From: Euperipatoides rowelli
Taxonomy: Eukaryota; Onychophora; Udeonychophora; Euonychophora; Peripatopsidae
Length of the DNA: 10,663 nt
Reading direction: 5' to 3' (one strand)
Assembly: GCA_003024985.2 (NCBI GenBank)
Contig: PXIH01S0000764.1
Every line of letters starts with the position of its first letter. The stretch's first letter is position 1. Under the pieces are notes generated by a model, which worked only from the letters and a program-made list of their open reading frames with translations, was not told the origin of the DNA and searched no databases. Position numbers and translations under genes: made by a program. Shown here in pieces: positions 8,036 to 10,663 of the stretch.

Positions 8036-8083
8036 GCGCATGGAGCAGTTCGCTCCAACTGCTCCATGGTAGCTGCGCCACTG
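8036..8083 (-). mobile_element. possible hAT-like element terminus with subterminal hairpin
   Basis: Read on the minus strand from 8083 the sequence begins CAGTGGCGCAGCTACCATGG, close to the CAGTGGCG-type ends common among animal hAT-like elements. Directly inside lies a perfect 12-bp hairpin, CATGGAGCAGTT (8039-8050) and AACTGCTCCATG (8057-8068), with a 6-nt loop. It can be extended by GCGCA/TGCGC (8036-8040 and 8074-8078) across a bulge. No second terminus with a matching 8-bp target duplication was found at lower coordinates, so the element may be truncated. Confidence 0.35.
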
Positions 8084-8376
8084 AGTCAGATATATTTTGT
8101 GTGGCGGTAACAGATGTGAGGTGGGAGGAGGTGCCACAAGGCAATGGACTAATTAAATATAGGGATGACCCGGATGAACACACAGAATGCCACCACCAAG
8201 TATTAGGTATCTCTAACAAAAACACAGCTTTGCATGTTTTTTTTAAATGTAAAAATCACATATATCCTGTTCTTTGGCAGGATGTAAAATATGGGAGTTT
8301 TGACATCCCAACATTACTTCCCAAGACAACACGATCGATCGACGGGTGCAAAAGGGGGCAATTCTGTATATACTAG
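8084..8376 (+). other. open frame, unknown, possibly coding or repeat-derived
   Basis: The plus frame is open from 8014 through 8376, about 121 codons including the hAT-like end. The part after 8083 includes VAVTDVRWEEVPQGNGL, DDPDEHTECHHQV and GSFDIPTLLPKTTRSIDG. Its base composition is clearly GC-richer than its surroundings. There is no good ATG or recognisable domain, and TTCTTTGGCAG at about 8269-8280 is acceptor-like. The minus strand is also open in two frames over parts of it. I do not recognise a protein. Confidence 0.25.
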
Positions 8377-8655
8377 ATGTAAGGCAACCCTCTATAAGAC
8401 TGATAATGTAGGATAATAATTATTAGCCTATTAGCTTTTTACAATCACTTATTTTTGGTACATAATTTTGATTGTTTTCATAATTTAGGGTTTTTTATGT
8501 TGAAATTTCATAAATCCAGTAGTTATATAAGGATTGAAAGGAAAGGGAAGTGTTAATAGACTGTATTATATGTCATTTCTAACTTTAATCTATGGCATAT
8601 TTTTATATTTTATCTCATCTGTAAATTAAGAATGTAATCACTGTTTATTTTTCAG
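8377..8655. other. AT-rich non-coding stretch
   Basis: No gene seen. Its end (branch-like TAATCAC near 8635, then TGTTTATTTTTCAG) has the form of an intron 3' end leading into 8656. Confidence 0.5.
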
Positions 8656-8731
8656 CAGTGTATGAAGATCCCATTAAAAGCAGGTTAGGACTTGTGTATA
8701 AGTTTTCATTGATGAATCCATGCTTGTCGCT
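8656..8731 (+). CDS. candidate small exon, 76 nt, strand uncertain
   Basis: On the plus strand a strong acceptor (TTTATTTTTCAG, AG at 8654-8655) and a GCT|GTAAGG donor (GT at 8732-8733) bracket 76 nt with one fully open frame, reading VYEDPIKSRLGLVYKF then SLMNPCLS. On the minus strand the complement of the donor reads as the acceptor CCTTACAG (AG at 8730-8731). It is followed by an open frame DKHGFINENLYTSPNLLLMG, then SSYTAEK and TAA at 8645-8647, which would make a terminal exon at 8645-8729. Splice signals slightly favour the plus strand and the peptide looks plausible on either. No family recognised. Confidence 0.25.
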
Positions 8732-9276
8732 GTAAGGCAAAGCCTTCAGACCGGCTTATCCCCAGAACACATCATAAACAGAAATAAATAGTCTAATTTC
8801 TCTCTGAAGAGATACTTTTGCAGTTCAAACTCTCAATGTCATCGCTAATGATTTGTATTAACCACAATGATCTGAAAGTCATGTATTGGCTTGTTTAAAT
8901 AATAGCTTTAAGGATTAGGAACGGCTTGAATTGATTCTAGGCTTTAGAAATCATGATCTTGCACTTCTTACTTCTGTAGAGATGAAAGTCAAAGTTATAT
9001 TAATGCACTACAAACAGATAATGACCTGGAATATCTATAAATAATTATTGAGATTATTACTGAGGAATAATTTTCAACTTTTCCCTACCATATCATAAAT
9101 ATATATGCAGGGATGTCGGAATACAACATCATACATACTGTATGCAGAGATATGCGGTAGTCCGTTTTTTTTTTTGGGGGGGGGGGTGTTTGTACTTAAT
9201 TTACAAAGTATGTGCAGGATTCTGGGTGTGTAACTCCAAGTGGAATATTGGACAGAACCCTTGTGACAGGGTGAGG
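8732..9276. other. non-coding stretch with T11G11 tract
   Basis: T11 at 9165-9175 is followed directly by G11 at 9176-9186. Apart from that I see only moderately AT-rich DNA. Open frames over 9074-9384 on both strands come from this homopolymer and from repeat R2 and are not genes. Confidence 0.6.
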
Positions 9277-9420
9277 GGAAAGGAGGAGTGGCTTGGTGGC
9301 AAAGCACCTCATATTTTTTTTGTAATTTTTTTAGATGATAAGGTGAATTTATTAAAGATGTTTTTAATCACAAGAGTAAAATAAATTGATATAAAATTGG
9401 ATATACAGTTCTTATAACAT
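9277..9420 (+). repeat. dispersed repeat R2, copy B
   Basis: Plus-strand copy matching the reverse complement of 6144-6290, from GTGGCTTGGTGGCAAAGC (9289-9306) to ACAGTTCTTATAACAT ending at 9420. The two copies would form an inverted pair about 3 kb apart. Confidence 0.9.
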
Positions 9421-9690
9421 TTATATATCCAACTCGATTTTTTTTTGCCTGACTATTTACTAATATTTTTTTCCTGCTTTATTAACAATTAATGCTATAT
9501 TACATGGGTTCCCACCATGGTGACCGTCGGCCAATTTGTGTGTGCCCACGCTGTTCAACCATGAAAAAAAAACCTTCCACGTTAACTTGGTAGTGCCCGG
9601 ATCCCATTGATTTAGATTGTGAGTGGTTAGGCAACCAATATTAGGAAGTTGTTTTCTTGTAAATCAATCTCTTTAATTCCATCTTTTGTG
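9421..9690. other. non-coding stretch with a small GC-richer patch
   Basis: CACCATGGTG at 9513-9522 is a perfect 10-bp palindrome inside a GC-richer patch (about 9505-9610). No box A/box B pair at tRNA-like spacing and no coding motif was found. Confidence 0.5.
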
Positions 9691-9957
9691 CTAATTAATG
9701 TGGACGAACTTGAGTGCAATGCACGCAGATGACCGAATTGAGTAGTGGTGGGGATAGTTAGAGAATTGTCTAAATACAGGCGATACAATCCAGATTCTAC
9801 CTTTTAACATCTGCGCATATATTATCGTCATTACGGAAAATATAGATGGTGCCCGCCGCCCTGACGGTATTTTAGAATGTGCTCTAGGGTACAAAAAGGT
9901 TGGGAGGAAAATCTTATTCCTACAGTAACAACCAGAATACACATCTAAGGCATTCAT
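9691..9957. other. GC-elevated island open on both strands, unassigned
   Basis: The minus strand is open from an ATG at 9955-9957 for 88 codons, with YPRAHSKIPSGRRAPSIF. The plus strand is open from 9758 to 9925 with VITENIDGARRPDGILECAL then GYKKVGRKIL. Neither has a recognised motif or a convincing acceptor and donor pair. One of the two could be a decayed coding piece; the data do not choose. Confidence 0.2.
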
Positions 9958-10281
9958 AATAATGTATAGTGAATTTTTTTTTAATTTTTACGATAAAAAT
10001 GTACTACGGTATTTAAACGCTAACGAAGACATATATTGTACATCGCATCAGTGTGCTTACACCACTTGTTCTTTGCGGAAGTTTTATCATTTAGCGATTT
10101 CATTAAATGGATTTATAACATTATTCACGTTTTTATTTTTTTTATTTATGTGATGTATTTAGGTACTAATTAGCGACGATTAATTATAATTGAGCGAACG
10201 AAGAGTAAAATAAATTCAGCTCATATACACATACTCAACTGTGAAGTAACTGTTCTAAAGTCTCAGTTATACTTTTTTTCA
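9958..10281. other. AT-rich non-coding stretch
   Basis: A 63-codon plus frame at 9962-10153 is Phe/Leu/Tyr-rich, as expected from translated A/T runs, and has no motif. Nothing else seen. Confidence 0.6.
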
Positions 10282-10500
10282 GAACAGGTTTCTGATCCTT
10301 TAAATCCGTCTCGTAAACGGAGAGATGTGTGCATACTTTTTTTGCAGGCCTGGGTCCGTAACCAATGAAATTGCTTTATACAATAGCCAATCATATTCCT
10401 CGTCTTATTTCCAACAGTTGTTATGGAATTTAGTTTTACGTATCAAAATGAATTCTAATAAACGTCTAGTATTTTGTAAAATATTTTAGTTTTGCTTATT
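10282..10500 (+). repeat. dispersed repeat R1, copy 2
   Basis: Direct-orientation copy of 2863-3090. The best-conserved words are TATACAATAGCCAATCATAT (about 10377-10396), TCTTATTTCCAACAGTTGTT and AATAAACGTCTAGTA. It carries two CCAAT words (AACCAATGA and AGCCAATCA), of which copy 1 keeps the second. No ORF. Confidence 0.85.
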
Positions 10501-10663
10501 TAAAACGGAAAACTTAAAATTGTTTATTTTAATTTGACTACATTTTTATAATATGGATTTCAAATCCTATATTATACTAATTGGTATAGTGTGTTCCAAA
10601 GCCAGTAACAGCACCACCTAACAGGCTTATTCAAAACTATTTTTCTTTTAGATTACTGTGATA
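10501..10663. other. AT-rich end of window, no feature seen
   Basis: AT-rich sequence with a short inverted pair, ATATGGATTTCAAATCCTATAT, at about 10551-10572. No gene or repeat partner found. Confidence 0.5.

Noticed and set aside
9074-9384. ORFs on both strands around the T11G11 tract
   Set aside because: They are composed of homopolymer translation and repeat R2; open frames arise from the repeat and do not indicate a gene.
9505-9620. Possible tRNA-derived SINE around CACCATGGTG and GTTCAACC
   Set aside because: Box-like words are poor matches and wrongly spaced, and no second copy exists in the window.
2863-10500. The two R1 copies as LTRs of one retrotransposon
   Set aside because: There is no gag-pol similarity between them, no TG...CA ends or matching target duplication, and the interval holds unrelated DNA-transposon relics.

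Overview
The window looks like nuclear DNA from an animal, most likely an invertebrate. It is strongly AT-rich (roughly 70% by eye), full of A/T homopolymers and ATT microsatellite, and has no long intact ORF, bacterial-type gene, rRNA, tRNA or CRISPR array. What can be read is a graveyard of transposable elements and repeats in intergenic or intronic DNA. I find no intact gene and cannot name the species.

Layout. 1-2340: microsatellite and A/T-rich DNA with little structure. 2361-3239: repeat-dense block with two copies of a CTAGAGGTCTAGA-bearing unit, a perfect (ATT)5(AAT)5 palindrome, the first copy of a dispersed repeat (R1) and a 41-bp tandem duplication. 3448-3567: candidate coding exon. 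3614-3982: a 369-bp foldback (MITE-like) element with a perfect 6-bp direct repeat at its ends. 4000-4608 (minus): decayed PIF/Harbinger transposase, directly next to the foldback element. 5212-5568 (plus): probable decayed piggyBac-like transposase. 6144-6290 and 9277-9420: two inverted copies of a second dispersed repeat (R2). 6409-6629: degenerate 43-bp minisatellite. 7612-8732: three GC-elevated islands open in several frames, one with good splice-site consensus, plus a hAT-like terminal motif carrying a hairpin. 10282-10500: second copy of R1.

The two transposase fossils are the firmest protein-level calls. Each was recognised by translating across stop codons and finding family motifs in the right order in one frame. 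Nothing here forms a working operon or pathway. The parts are related by insertion and nesting, and the clearest case is the foldback element abutting the Harbinger relic. The candidate host exons are weak and strand-ambiguous and need transcript data.
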